NCBI GenBank assembly: GCA_004193285.1
Contig: SECP01000035.1
Span: forward strand, 31,947-95,946
Length of the DNA: 64,000 bases
From: Myxococcales bacterium
Lineage (GTDB): Bacteria > Myxococcota_A > Polyangia > Polyangiales > Polyangiaceae
Direction of reading: 5' to 3'
Positions 8,420-17,383 of this stretch are shown piece by piece (positions within the stretch are counted from its first letter, which is position 1; each line of letters opens with the position of its first letter). The position numbers and the translations under genes were made by a program. The notes beneath the pieces were generated by a model. That model was not told the origin of the DNA, searched no databases, and saw nothing but the letters and a program-made list of their open reading frames with translations.

Positions 8420-9864
8420 GCGAGGCGTCCCCGCAAGATCGCCGCACTCAGCGCATTTTGCACGGCTCCTTGCCGCTCGAGGTGCTTCGCTTCGGCGCGC
8501 CGCTAGCGCTGGGCATGGGCCTACAAACCACCTTCAACTTGGTGGATGCCTACATCATCGCGCGGTTACCGCCGGACGTCTCCGGGCCCGCGCTCGGCGC
8601 CATCGGCATCTGCGATCAGCTAGCCGCGCTCGGCACCATCGTGAGCTACGGCATCAGCGTCGCGGCCGCGAGCTTGGTGAGCCGCGCCTGGGGCGCTGGC
8701 GATGCGAGCGACGCTCGCCGCATCGCCTGGCAGTCCAGCTTGCTGGTGCTGGGGCTTGGCCTCGTGCTGGCGCTGGTCGGTGGCCTCGGCGCCCGCGCCC
8801 TGCTGGAAGGTGTCATCGGCGTGAAGGGCCAGGTCGTGGAGCGCGGCGCCGACTACCTGACCGTGGTCATGGGCGGCGGGGTCACGATGTTCCTCATGCT
8901 GCACTGCGCTAGCCTGTTGCGCGCGGTGGGGAGCTCGAAGACGCCGATGGCGCTGCTCGTGCTCGGCAACGTGCTCAACTTTTTGTTCGCGGTGCTCTTC
9001 GTCTACGGCCCCGGGGACGCCCCGGGTTTCCTGTCGTGGGGACCGCCGCTCGCGCGCGCTCTGGGCATTCCTCGCCTGGAGCTGTTCGGCGCGGGCGTGG
9101 CGACCCTGCTCGCGCGCGCGGTCATCCTGCTGCCGCTCCTTTTTTTCGCGGCGAAGCGCCTCGGATTTTTGCGGGTTCGGCCGGCGCTTTCGCCAGACAA
9201 GCCTGCGCTCGTAGAGCTGCTCAGGCTCGCGTGGCCTTCCAGCGCGGAGCTGGTGGTGCGGATGTGCGCGATGCTGCTCACCCACGCGCTCGTCGCTCGT
9301 GCCTTCACGACCGCCACGGACCAGAGCGCGACCACCGCTCTGGGCATCGTCTTCCGCTTCGAGACGATGGCGCTCTTCATCAGCATCGGTTGGGGTAGCG
9401 CGGTCCAAACCTTCGTCGGACAAAACCTGGGCGCCCACGCCGTACGGCGCGCCAAGCACAGTGGCTACTGGGCCGCGCTATACAACCTCGTGATGATGGC
9501 CCTGCTAGCGCTCGCCTATGTCGCGTTCGCTACGCCCATCGTGAGCTTCTTCGACGCAGCACCGCAGGTGCTCGGAATCGCGCGCAGCTACTTGTCCTGG
9601 GTGGCCCCGAGCTACGTGGCCCTCGGCGTCGGTATCGTGCTCGGCTCGGTCATGCAAGGGGCCGGGGCTCCTCAGCGCGCGCTGATTTTGGACGCCAGCG
9701 TGGTCGTGTTCGTGCAGGTACCGGCAAGCCTGCTGGTGCTGCTGTCGCCGGCTCCGCAGCTCACCCAGGTTTGGCTCGTGGTCGGGCTGAGCTATGTGGC
9801 GCTCGCGGTGACACTGCTAGCGAGCTACAAGCGCGGCCGCTTTTTACGAGCGGCGCTGGCCTAA
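8416..9864 (+). CDS. MATE family efflux transporter
   Basis: 482 aa, inner membrane, about 12 transmembrane helices in two MatE halves. Family-like segments are LRFGAPLALGMGLQTTFNLVDAYIIA in the first helix pair and LLRLAWPSSAELVVRM opening the second half. MATE proteins export cationic drugs or other organic compounds by H+ or Na+ antiport; substrate unknown. GTG start overlaps the previous stop by four bases, so expression is coupled to the RNase HII-like gene. The end overlaps the convergent mscS gene by 21 bp. Confidence 0.88.
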   Translation: MSEASPQDRRTQRILHGSLPLEVLRFGAPLALGMGLQTTFNLVDAYIIARLPPDVSGPALGAIGICDQLAALGTIVSYGISVAAASLVSRAWGAGDASDARRIAWQSSLLVLGLGLVLALVGGLGARALLEGVIGVKGQVVERGADYLTVVMGGGVTMFLMLHCASLLRAVGSSKTPMALLVLGNVLNFLFAVLFVYGPGDAPGFLSWGPPLARALGIPRLELFGAGVATLLARAVILLPLLFFAAKRLGFLRVRPALSPDKPALVELLRLAWPSSAELVVRMCAMLLTHALVARAFTTATDQSATTALGIVFRFETMALFISIGWGSAVQTFVGQNLGAHAVRRAKHSGYWAALYNLVMMALLALAYVAFATPIVSFFDAAPQVLGIARSYLSWVAPSYVALGVGIVLGSVMQGAGAPQRALILDASVVVFVQVPASLLVLLSPAPQLTQVWLVVGLSYVALAVTLLASYKRGRFLRAALA

Positions 9865-10755
9865 GCCGAGCGGCAGCGCTCCGTAGTCTGCCGTCGTCCC
9901 AGCGCTGGAAGCCCCGGCGCCCGCCAGCCGCACGTCCAGCTGCGGCAGCGCGATCACGATGCCAGCTCGCTTGAACGCCCACCAAATCGCTTCGCGCAGC
10001 TCCGAGCTGGCGATGCGGTAGTGAAACGGCTCGTGCATCCAAGCCGAGGTCTCGTATTCGACACAAGAAGGGGCAAAGTTCAGGAGCAGCACGCGGGGCG
10101 CGTGGTTTCGGTCCCGCCAGGGAATGTCCGCGGCGGTTCTCTCCAAGACCTCGCGCACCAGCTTCAGGTCGGACTCGTAGGAAACGCCAACCACGACCTT
10201 CACGCGGTAGAGGTTGTCCTCCAGCGTGTAGTTTTTCACGTTGGACTGCACGAGCGTGGAGTTCGGGACGATGATGTCTTCGTCGTCGAGGGTCCGCACG
10301 ATCGTCGCGCGGATGCTCATCTTCATCACCTTGACGATTTGCGTGCCAATCTCGAGGACGTCGCCCGGCTTGATGGTGCGCTCGATGAGCAGGATGATGC
10401 CGGACACGAAATTCTGGGCGATGTTTTGCATCGCGAAGCCGAAGCCCACCGCGAACACCGCCCCCGCCGCGAACACGGCGCCGAGCTTGATGCCGGCGAG
10501 GTGGAGCGCGAGGGCCACGCCCACCAGGATGAATCCGTAGTGAATGAGCCGGTCCGCGACCCCGAGGTCCCCGCCCGCGGCCTGAATGTCACTGCGCCGA
10601 AGAGCCCGCCGTAGGCCCGCGCGGAGCACCCACGACAGCGCCAGCATGGCGACGAACGTGAGGAGCATGCTGCCCAAGGTGAACAGCGACACCGCCTTGT
10701 TGCCGATCTCGAACAGCTCCTCCCTCGCGACCGCTGGGAGCTCGATGGGCAACAT
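9844..10755 (-). CDS. Small-conductance mechanosensitive channel (MscS family)
   Basis: 303 aa from ATG 10755; the frame is open to 10797 but those residues are basic and unlike the family. Three membrane helices occupy about residues 12-110. The third is Gly/Ala-rich (GAVFAVGFGFAMQNIAQNFVSG), the pore-lining MscS signature. The beta domain follows (VLEIGTQIVKVMKMSIRATIVRT, IIVPNSTLVQSNVKNYT), then the cytoplasmic alpha/beta domain. It opens on membrane tension to release solutes in hypo-osmotic shock. Convergent with the MATE gene and divergent from sthA. Confidence 0.92.
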   Translation of the reverse strand: MLPIELPAVAREELFEIGNKAVSLFTLGSMLLTFVAMLALSWVLRAGLRRALRRSDIQAAGGDLGVADRLIHYGFILVGVALALHLAGIKLGAVFAAGAVFAVGFGFAMQNIAQNFVSGIILLIERTIKPGDVLEIGTQIVKVMKMSIRATIVRTLDDEDIIVPNSTLVQSNVKNYTLEDNLYRVKVVVGVSYESDLKLVREVLERTAADIPWRDRNHAPRVLLLNFAPSCVEYETSAWMHEPFHYRIASSELREAIWWAFKRAGIVIALPQLDVRLAGAGASSAGTTADYGALPLGLGQRRS

Positions 10756-10841
10756 TCCCGATCGATTATGCCGAAGCCGGCCGGCGAGGGTCCACAAGTT
10801 TGGCGGCCCCGGGCGCGGCGAGCCAGGCTAGGATTCGCCTA

Positions 10842-12260
10842 GTGTCAACCTCGGGTGCTCTCGAAAAGTTCGACTTGGTGGTGATCGGCGCTGGCCCCGC
10901 CGGCGAGAAGGCGGCGGCCCAAGCGGCGTACTACAAAAAGCGCGTCGCGGTGATTGAGCGCGAGGCGGAGCCGGGCGGCGCGGCCGTGCATACCGGCACG
11001 CTACCGAGCAAGACCCTGCGGGAAACCGCCCTCTACTTGTCGGGCCACCGCGCGCGAGCGCTGTACGGCGTCGCGGTCGAGCTCGACGCGCAAGCCACCG
11101 TACCGCGCCTGATGTCACGCAAGAACGCGATCGCGGCCGCGGAGGCGCGGTCGTTTCGGCACAACTTCGAGCGCCACCACGTCACCTACTTTCAAGGCCG
11201 CGGTCAGTTCGTGGACGAGCACACGGTCATGATCACGTCCGCGAGCGACTCGCGCCGCATCCACGGCGACTTCATTCTCATCGCCACCGGCTCGAAGCCG
11301 CATCGCCCCGCTGACGTGGACTTCGCCGACGACTTCATCCACGACAGCGACGAGGTGCTGAACATCAACTCGCTCCCCAAGTCCCTCACGATTTTGGGCG
11401 GCGGCGTGATCGGCTGCGAGTACGCCAGCATGTTCGCCGCGCTCGGCGTGGCCGTCACACTGGTGGACGCTCGCTCGGAGATCCTGCCGTTTCTGGATCT
11501 GGAGCTCGTGGCGCGCCTGAAGTCGGCCATGATTGGCTCCGGCATCACCTTGCGGCAGGGCCAGCGTTGGGGCGCGGTCAAGCGCGTCTCCGGCGGCGTG
11601 GAGACGACGCTCGGGGACGGCAGCAAGATCGTGACCGAGCAGCTGCTATTCGCCGCGGGGCGCACGGGCGCTACCCAGGGCCTCGGTCTCGGCGGAGTCG
11701 GCGTGGAGCCGGATTCGCGCGGTTACCTGCAGGTAGACGCGCAATTTCGAACCAAAGTGCCGCACATTCTGGCCGCGGGCGACGTGATCGGCTTCCCCGC
11801 CCTCGCCTCCGTCTCCATGGAGCAGGGGCGCGTCGCGGTGTGCCATGCGTTCGGCTTCTCCTACAAGAAGGCGGTGGCGCAAACCATGCCGTACGGCATC
11901 TACACCATCCCCGAGTGTAGCTCCTTCGGGGAGACGGAAGAGACCTGCAAGGAGAAGCAGATCCCGTACGTCGCGGGCCGCGCGCTCTACGAACAGAACG
12001 CTCGCGGCAAGATAACCGGCGATCTGGACGGCATTACCAAGCTCATCGTCCACAAGGAGAGCCGTAAGATCATCGGCGTTCACGTCATCGGGGAGCGCGC
12101 CAGCGAGCTGGTCCACATCGGCCAAACTGCGATCCAGCTCGGCGGCACGGTGGACCTGTTCATCGACATGGTCTTCAACTACCCAACCTTGTCGGACTCC
12201 TACAAGTACGCCGCTTACGACTGCCTTGCCGCGCTCTCCGCGAGCGCTCCCGCGCCCTGA
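10842..12260 (+). CDS. sthA: Soluble pyridine nucleotide transhydrogenase (SthA)
   Basis: 472 aa from GTG 10842, preceded by AGGCTAGGA. FAD-binding VVIGAGPAGEKAA at the N-terminus, NAD(P)-binding GGGVIGCEYASMFAALG near residue 190, and a C-terminal dimer domain ending in NYPTLSDSYKYAA. It moves hydride between NADPH and NAD+ in the cytoplasm. It belongs to the lipoamide-dehydrogenase superfamily, but the redox pair CxxxxC is missing: the site reads GGAAVHTGTLPSK without any Cys. That argues against a dithiol reductase and for transhydrogenase. E. coli SthA keeps one Cys here, so the loss of both is slightly unusual. Confidence 0.82.
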   Translation: MSTSGALEKFDLVVIGAGPAGEKAAAQAAYYKKRVAVIEREAEPGGAAVHTGTLPSKTLRETALYLSGHRARALYGVAVELDAQATVPRLMSRKNAIAAAEARSFRHNFERHHVTYFQGRGQFVDEHTVMITSASDSRRIHGDFILIATGSKPHRPADVDFADDFIHDSDEVLNINSLPKSLTILGGGVIGCEYASMFAALGVAVTLVDARSEILPFLDLELVARLKSAMIGSGITLRQGQRWGAVKRVSGGVETTLGDGSKIVTEQLLFAAGRTGATQGLGLGGVGVEPDSRGYLQVDAQFRTKVPHILAAGDVIGFPALASVSMEQGRVAVCHAFGFSYKKAVAQTMPYGIYTIPECSSFGETEETCKEKQIPYVAGRALYEQNARGKITGDLDGITKLIVHKESRKIIGVHVIGERASELVHIGQTAIQLGGTVDLFIDMVFNYPTLSDSYKYAAYDCLAALSASAPAP

Positions 12261-12276
12261 CCGCGCCGGCTTCGGC

Positions 12277-14340
12277 TCAGCCCCAGGCGGCCCAGCCGAG
12301 CAGCTCCGCGACGAGCAGGGCGGCCGCAGCCTCTTTGGCCCCCACCGCTCGCGAATCGCGGCCGGGGCGGTAGTCGCACAGCCGCGCGAGCGCTTCGTCG
12401 ATGTGAGGGCGCTCGCCCAAGAATGTCATCACGAACTGCAGCGAAGCGGGCGCGCTGCCACGTTCGCGCGGTAACCTGGCCGCCTCGTAGCGCGGACCGG
12501 GCACTATCAGCGCGCTACCCGCCGGCAGGAGCGTCCGCGGCTCACCCTTGGAGCGGAGGATCGTGCCCGCCATGAGCGGGCTCGCCAAATCCAAGTCGAG
12601 CGGGAACTCCACGCGCGTGGGGGCGGTGCCGCGGTAGAAAGTGACGAGGCCCTCGTCCCAAGTGGAGAGCGCGGCTACGCGGTCGCGACCCTGGTCACGG
12701 ATGGCGCGGAAGACGTCCACCGCGCTCACCAGCTGCAAGCCAATCAGCGTGTCCCCCAACCTGCCGCCGAAGCGCTGCAGCGACCCGAGCGCGGTCTCCA
12801 GCTGCTCGCGCGAGAGCCGCCCGCGGCGCACCAAGTACTCGCCCAAGAGCTCCTCGCGGTCGGAGGAAGCGACGTGGAGCAGCCGACCTCCGTTCAGGTA
12901 CAGCTCCTTGCGCACGGAGGCGCCCATGCTGCGCGCGCGCTCGACGAAGAGCGCGCCCGTCTCCCCTTTTTGACGCATGTGGGAGAGCACCTCCAGCATG
13001 GAGGTTTCACGCAGCAGGGCTTGGTAGTCCGGCACCCCCGGCTCGAAGATGCGGCTCGTCGTAGCGGTGGTGGACGGCAGCAAATGTCGAGCAAGCTCGA
13101 CGATGTCGCGAATGGGGCGGAAGCCCTGGCCCAGCAGGGCGACCTCGTCGTCGGCTCCCAAGTCGCCGGTCGCGATCATCTCGATGAGCTTGGAGAACGG
13201 TACTTGCTCCAGCAGCTGCCCGTCCGTGCGCCGAATGCGCGAGCCCGCTTCGACCGCAACCGAGTCGGGTCGCTGCACTACTACCGGCGACTGCGTCGGC
13301 CCGCGCACGGCCGGCATCGCTCCGCTGCTGCGCGTCCGCACCGCTTGCATGCGCTGCACGGAGTCGCGAATCTGCCCCTCGATCCGCTTGGCGAGCTCGC
13401 TGGAATCCTTGGCCCACACGACCCACTCGGCGAGCGTCTTCTTCAGCTGCTCGCGCGAAGGCTGCTCGAAGGGCGCGAGCGCGCGAGCGAACGCAGCGGC
13501 GTCGGGGTAGCGATCGTCAGGGTCGCGCGCCAGCCCGCACTCGCAAACCGCCAGCATGCCGGGCGGCAACATGCCAGCCACGCGCCGCAGCGGCTCGATG
13601 TTCACGTCGCGGATCGCGAGTAGGACCGCGAGCTGGCCGCTGCCGGGGAAGACTCGCTCCCCGATGAGCATCTCCGCGAATACGGCGGTGAGCGCGAACA
13701 GGTCCGCGCGGTGGTCGGAAGGCTCCCCCGCCACTTGCTCGGGCGAAAGGTAGCCGAACTTCCCCTTCAAGCCGCCCCCGCTTCCCTGCGGCGGCTTCAT
13801 GCGGTGCTCGAAACGGGCGATGCCAAAGTCCCCGAGCTTCACCTCTCCGTCACTGGAGAGCAGGATATTCGAGGGCGTGACGTCGCGGTGCACGATGTGC
13901 AGCCCGTTGCCCTCGCTGTCGCGCGCGCCGTGCACGGCCGTAAGCGCCTCTGCGACCTCCCTCGCGATGTGCGCGGCCAGCGCGGGCGGAAAGCGGCGCT
14001 GCTCGGACTCGGCGCGCCGCAGCAGCCGGTACAGGTCCACGCCGTCCACGTACTCCAGCGCCAGGTACGGCTCCTCGCCGACCATGCCCGCCCCGTATAC
14101 GTCCACCACGTTGGGGTGCCGCACCGCGCGGTGCAGCTCTGCCTCGCGCTCTAGCGCGTCGAACTCGCCGCCCTCGCGCACCGACCGTAGCAGCCGCTTG
14201 ACGACCAGGTGCGCTGCCGGCTGGGTGCCGATCTTGGGGCGCGCGAGGAACACCTCGGCGCTGCCCCCCACGGCGATTCGACGCTCGAGCACGAACGGCC
14301 CGAATGGCTGAGGGGCTTTGCCCTTGGTATCCTCCGGCAC
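12277..14340 (-). CDS. Ser/Thr protein kinase with C-terminal DUF4388 domain
   Basis: 687 aa. Eukaryote-like kinase domain at about residues 12-290: Lys in HLVVKRLL, catalytic HRDVTPSN, DFG in LGDFGIARF, and GYLSPEQ in the activation segment, so it should be active. A linker (290-370) leads to a GYF/DUF4339-like stretch (about 370-420) and then a DUF4388 (PATAN-like) region (about 440-620), common in myxobacterial signalling proteins and often a partner-binding module. No transmembrane helix is evident, so it is probably cytoplasmic. Convergent with sthA, ending 16 bp from it. Substrates unknown. Confidence 0.9.
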   Translation of the reverse strand: MPEDTKGKAPQPFGPFVLERRIAVGGSAEVFLARPKIGTQPAAHLVVKRLLRSVREGGEFDALEREAELHRAVRHPNVVDVYGAGMVGEEPYLALEYVDGVDLYRLLRRAESEQRRFPPALAAHIAREVAEALTAVHGARDSEGNGLHIVHRDVTPSNILLSSDGEVKLGDFGIARFEHRMKPPQGSGGGLKGKFGYLSPEQVAGEPSDHRADLFALTAVFAEMLIGERVFPGSGQLAVLLAIRDVNIEPLRRVAGMLPPGMLAVCECGLARDPDDRYPDAAAFARALAPFEQPSREQLKKTLAEWVVWAKDSSELAKRIEGQIRDSVQRMQAVRTRSSGAMPAVRGPTQSPVVVQRPDSVAVEAGSRIRRTDGQLLEQVPFSKLIEMIATGDLGADDEVALLGQGFRPIRDIVELARHLLPSTTATTSRIFEPGVPDYQALLRETSMLEVLSHMRQKGETGALFVERARSMGASVRKELYLNGGRLLHVASSDREELLGEYLVRRGRLSREQLETALGSLQRFGGRLGDTLIGLQLVSAVDVFRAIRDQGRDRVAALSTWDEGLVTFYRGTAPTRVEFPLDLDLASPLMAGTILRSKGEPRTLLPAGSALIVPGPRYEAARLPRERGSAPASLQFVMTFLGERPHIDEALARLCDYRPGRDSRAVGAKEAAAALLVAELLGWAAWG

Positions 14341-14517
14341 GACACTCTCATTATGCAGGCGAAAACACGCTTTCGTCGCGCCGAAACGCCGCGCCCTCGC
14401 TAAGCGCTAGTTTCGGGCGGAAAAACGCGCACGGCGCGCTATATAGCCCCCGTGAAAGGTCGAGCTTCCCTGCCGAGGCCTCGCGCACGCGGCGCGCGCC
14501 ATAACGAGCGTCTTGGA

Positions 14518-16119
14518 ATGTCGCCCGCAACGGGCGCTCTTGCCACGGCTCTCCTCGTCGCCGCCGTCGCTGGCACCGGCGTCACGGGCTGTAAGTGCGG
14601 TTCGGAGCCCAGCAGCGCCACCGCCAGCGCCGGCGCGCCCTCCCTCCGGCTGTACGTGATGTCCAGCGTCGCCGGAGCCCTGGAGCCGTGCGGCTGCGTG
14701 AAAGACATGCTGGGCGGCGCGGACCATGCCGCGGCCTACATCGCGTCGCAAAGCGCCGCAGTACCGAACGCCCTCACGGTGGGCGCCGGCCCCATGCTGT
14801 TCCTCAACGCCCGCCCGGACCCAGCGCGAGACACCCAGGCCAGCTTCAAGGCGGACGCGCTAGCCGACGCCTACAAGGCGCTCAAGCTCACCGCCTGGGC
14901 GCCCGGCGCCAACGACTGGCTCCTGGGGGACACGGCGCTCAGCGCGCTCGTCAGCCGCTCCGGGGCCACCCTGCTCGCCGCCAATCTTCCCGGAGCTCCG
15001 GTAGCGCCGACCAAGGTCGTAGAGGTATCCGGCATCAAGGTGGGCTTCTTGGGAGTCAGTCTCCCGCTCGTGAACGGCACCGCGCCCGCCTCCCTGAAGC
15101 CGGTGGACGTCGCGGCGGCCGCCAAGAGCGGCTTGGCCGAGCTGGAGGCCCGAGGCACGCAAGTTCAGGTGTTGCTCGCCGCCATGCCGCGCGGCGCCGC
15201 CCTCCGCCTCTTGGAGACGCAGCCCGGTTTCGAGGTCGCAGTGCTCGGCAAGCCCTTCGATGAAGGAGAAGCCAACGACCCACCGCAATCGCCGACCCTC
15301 GTCGGCAAGACCCTCGTCGTAGAGACGCCCAATCACCTCCAGGCCCTCGGCGTCGTGGACCTGTTCGTCCGCGGGCAATCGTTCGACTTCGCGGACGGCA
15401 GCGGCCTGGAGGCGACGGAACGCAAGCTCGAGATCGAGCGCCGCGTGCGCGAAATCAACGCCCGCCTCGATCAGGGCGGCGCCCGGGCGGACCTCGCCGC
15501 GCTCGAGCAGGACAAGAAAAACCTCGAGGCGGAGCTGGCCAAGCTGCCAGACGCGAAGCCGCCGGCGCAGGGCAGCTACTTCCGCTTTCAAGCGGTAGAA
15601 GTCACCGAAAAACTCGGCTCGGACTCCAGCGTCTCCGGTCACATCGCCGCGTATTACCAGCGGGTCAACGACCACAACAAAGTCGCCTTCAAAGACCTTG
15701 CCCCCGTGCCACCCGCCGCGGGCGAAGCCGGCTACGTCGGCCTCGAAGCGTGCAGCAAGTGCCACGAACAAGAACGAAAATTCTGGAACGGCACCCACCA
15801 CGCCGCCGCGTACGCCACGCTCTCCAGCCAGCACAAGGAATTCAATCTGGACTGCGTCGGCTGTCACGTCACCGGTTACGGCAAGCCCGGCGGCAGCACC
15901 GTCACCCACGTGGAGAACCTGACCGCCGTGCAATGCGAGGTCTGCCACGGCCCCGGCTCCCGCCACGTCGCCAACACCAAAGACAAGGCCGCCATCAAAA
16001 TGCCCTCGATGAGCTTCTGCGCCTCCGAGTGCCACCACCCGCCTCACGTTCACCCCGGCTGGAGCGTCGACGCCGCATGGCCCAAAATCATCGGCCCCGG
16101 CCACGGCATGCCCGGCTGA
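14518..16119 (+). CDS. Metallophosphatase-like lipoprotein fused to multihaem cytochrome c
   Basis: 533 aa from ATG 14518, giving a signal peptide with lipobox VTGC; a GTG at 14452 would add a basic leader. The N-terminal part (about 45-290) resembles 5'-nucleotidase-type metallophosphoesterases seen with cytochromes in delta-proteobacteria; it opens with LYVMSSVAGALEPCGCVKDMLGG but lacks a clear DxH motif. A coiled coil (about 315-365) separates it from a cytochrome part with CSKCH, CVGCH, CEVCH and a variant CASECH (CxxxCH), so three or four haems. Likely exposed in the periplasm or on the outer membrane, acting in electron transfer. No partner redox genes adjoin it. Confidence 0.75.
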   Translation: MSPATGALATALLVAAVAGTGVTGCKCGSEPSSATASAGAPSLRLYVMSSVAGALEPCGCVKDMLGGADHAAAYIASQSAAVPNALTVGAGPMLFLNARPDPARDTQASFKADALADAYKALKLTAWAPGANDWLLGDTALSALVSRSGATLLAANLPGAPVAPTKVVEVSGIKVGFLGVSLPLVNGTAPASLKPVDVAAAAKSGLAELEARGTQVQVLLAAMPRGAALRLLETQPGFEVAVLGKPFDEGEANDPPQSPTLVGKTLVVETPNHLQALGVVDLFVRGQSFDFADGSGLEATERKLEIERRVREINARLDQGGARADLAALEQDKKNLEAELAKLPDAKPPAQGSYFRFQAVEVTEKLGSDSSVSGHIAAYYQRVNDHNKVAFKDLAPVPPAAGEAGYVGLEACSKCHEQERKFWNGTHHAAAYATLSSQHKEFNLDCVGCHVTGYGKPGGSTVTHVENLTAVQCEVCHGPGSRHVANTKDKAAIKMPSMSFCASECHHPPHVHPGWSVDAAWPKIIGPGHGMPG

Positions 16120-16121
16120 CG

Positions 16122-16199
16122 TCTCCGCGCGTCTCCGTCCGTCTCCGTCCGCCTCCGCCCGCGCGTCTCCGTCCGTCTCCGCGCGCCGCACGGCTCCGT
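16122..16199 (+). repeat. Short degenerate tandem repeat (GTCTCCGTCC type)
   Basis: Directly after the cytochrome stop the sequence repeats CGTCTCCG/CGTCCG words of 8-10 bases about eight times with small changes, giving a very pyrimidine-rich plus strand. No gene or hairpin is obvious. It is the first of three repeat types packed between 16.1 and 18.3 kb. Confidence 0.6.
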
Positions 16200-16250
16200 G
16201 CAGGCGCCGGCGATCTCTGCCGAATCAATCTCCGTCTCGATTCCGCAGAC

Positions 16251-16340
16251 ATGAAACGACGCTTCACGGCGACAAACGACGCGTCACGGCGAGAAACGAC
16301 GTTTTCCCACGGTGAAACGGCGCATCGCGGAGACGGCGCC
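16251..16340 (+). repeat. Imperfect ~20-bp tandem repeats (AAACGACG words)
   Basis: Four consecutive units share AAACGACG (last one AAACGGCG) followed by a short spacer and CACGGCGA-like bases, spaced about 20-23 bp. No reading frame of note crosses them. The remaining bases to 16482 show no gene; they form the 3' flank of the transposase gene. Confidence 0.55.
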
Positions 16341-16482
16341 GTGCGGCTCACGGTTGCGCGCGAAGCATTTGTGCGATCGCCGGCAGCGCTCGGGCGCCGC
16401 CGCACCGCCACGCGGTCGCGAACGTTCGGCGGTGTCTATCGGGTAGCGGCGAGGGTTCGTCCCGTCGCTTGGCGTGCCATGG

Positions 16483-17208
16483 CTACGCGACAGCTCGGAA
16501 TCGGAGCTCTGGCGCGCCCGGAACCTCGTCCGAACGAATCAAACCGTGGCGACGCCAAAGAATCTTCAGCAGGGCGCACCTCGGCGCCACTGTCACGTCT
16601 CGAGCCACCTGCGGCGGCGGGTCGAGGCCAGCGATGCATTCCCACCCGTCGAACTCGGCGGCGGACGAGCACGGATCGAAGTACCACGGAGCCAGCGTCA
16701 GCTTGCGCCACTGATACAGGTGCCGCTGCTCGTTCAACAGCACGTACGCGAGAACGTGCCGCACCGCGCGAGCCGTCCGCAGCGAACGAGCGTGATAACG
16801 ACGCGCAAACACACTCCCGCGGCGCCCCAGCTCCGCGTTCAAACGCCGCGCAATCCGCACCGACAACCCTTGAACGCCCCGAGCCAGCAACACCTCGTCC
16901 GTCGCCTCCGCAACCAGGTGCACGTGATTGCCCTGTACGGAGTAGTGCGTCACCCGAAAGTCCTCGCGGTGCTTGCTGCGCGAATTAGCAAGTTGGAACG
17001 CACGCTTCACGGCCCGAAATGCCCTCTTCTTTCGCAGACTGGGCACGCCGCCGGCCACTCGAAGCGTCACGTGAACAGGATGCTCCGGCGAATGCGACGG
17101 CCTCGCGCCGTGCGACGCGAACGGCTTCGACCCCCGCTTGCGGCCCGCGCCCACGCGGCGGCCACCCCACGAACCAGCTTGCCCCATCCCTCCCCGACTC
17201 CGACCCAT
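16483..17208 (-). CDS. REP-associated tyrosine transposase (Y1/IS200-like, RAYT)
   Basis: 241 aa. ATG 17208 is chosen because GGAGG lies five bases before it; the frame is open far upstream through the repeat array. The N-terminus is basic and Gly-rich (GGRRVGAGRKRG). The Y1 domain has the HUH pair as HVH (about residues 95-97, context HYSVQGNHVHLVAEA), then FARRYHARSL and a Tyr in the helix AYVLLNEQRH, the usual place of the nucleophile. Such enzymes cut and join single strands at REP palindromes in the genome. Here a large palindromic tandem array starts about 175 bp upstream of the start codon, fitting a RAYT/REP pair. No partner orfB or flanking IS ends are seen. Confidence 0.8.
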   Translation of the reverse strand: MGRSRGGMGQAGSWGGRRVGAGRKRGSKPFASHGARPSHSPEHPVHVTLRVAGGVPSLRKKRAFRAVKRAFQLANSRSKHREDFRVTHYSVQGNHVHLVAEATDEVLLARGVQGLSVRIARRLNAELGRRGSVFARRYHARSLRTARAVRHVLAYVLLNEQRHLYQWRKLTLAPWYFDPCSSAAEFDGWECIAGLDPPPQVARDVTVAPRCALLKILWRRHGLIRSDEVPGAPELRFRAVA

Positions 17209-17383
17209 GACCTCCACATGGGGCCGAGCGCACCAGAGCGCAAGTACGTCGCCACCGATCACTCTCGGACGCAGCACCACAGTTCCGAGTTGAATAGGGG
17301 GGCCAACGACGCTGGTCGCAACGCGGCACGAACGCTCTCCCGACGCCGGTTTCCACCTCACGACTCCTTCACGCCGTGCGGCG

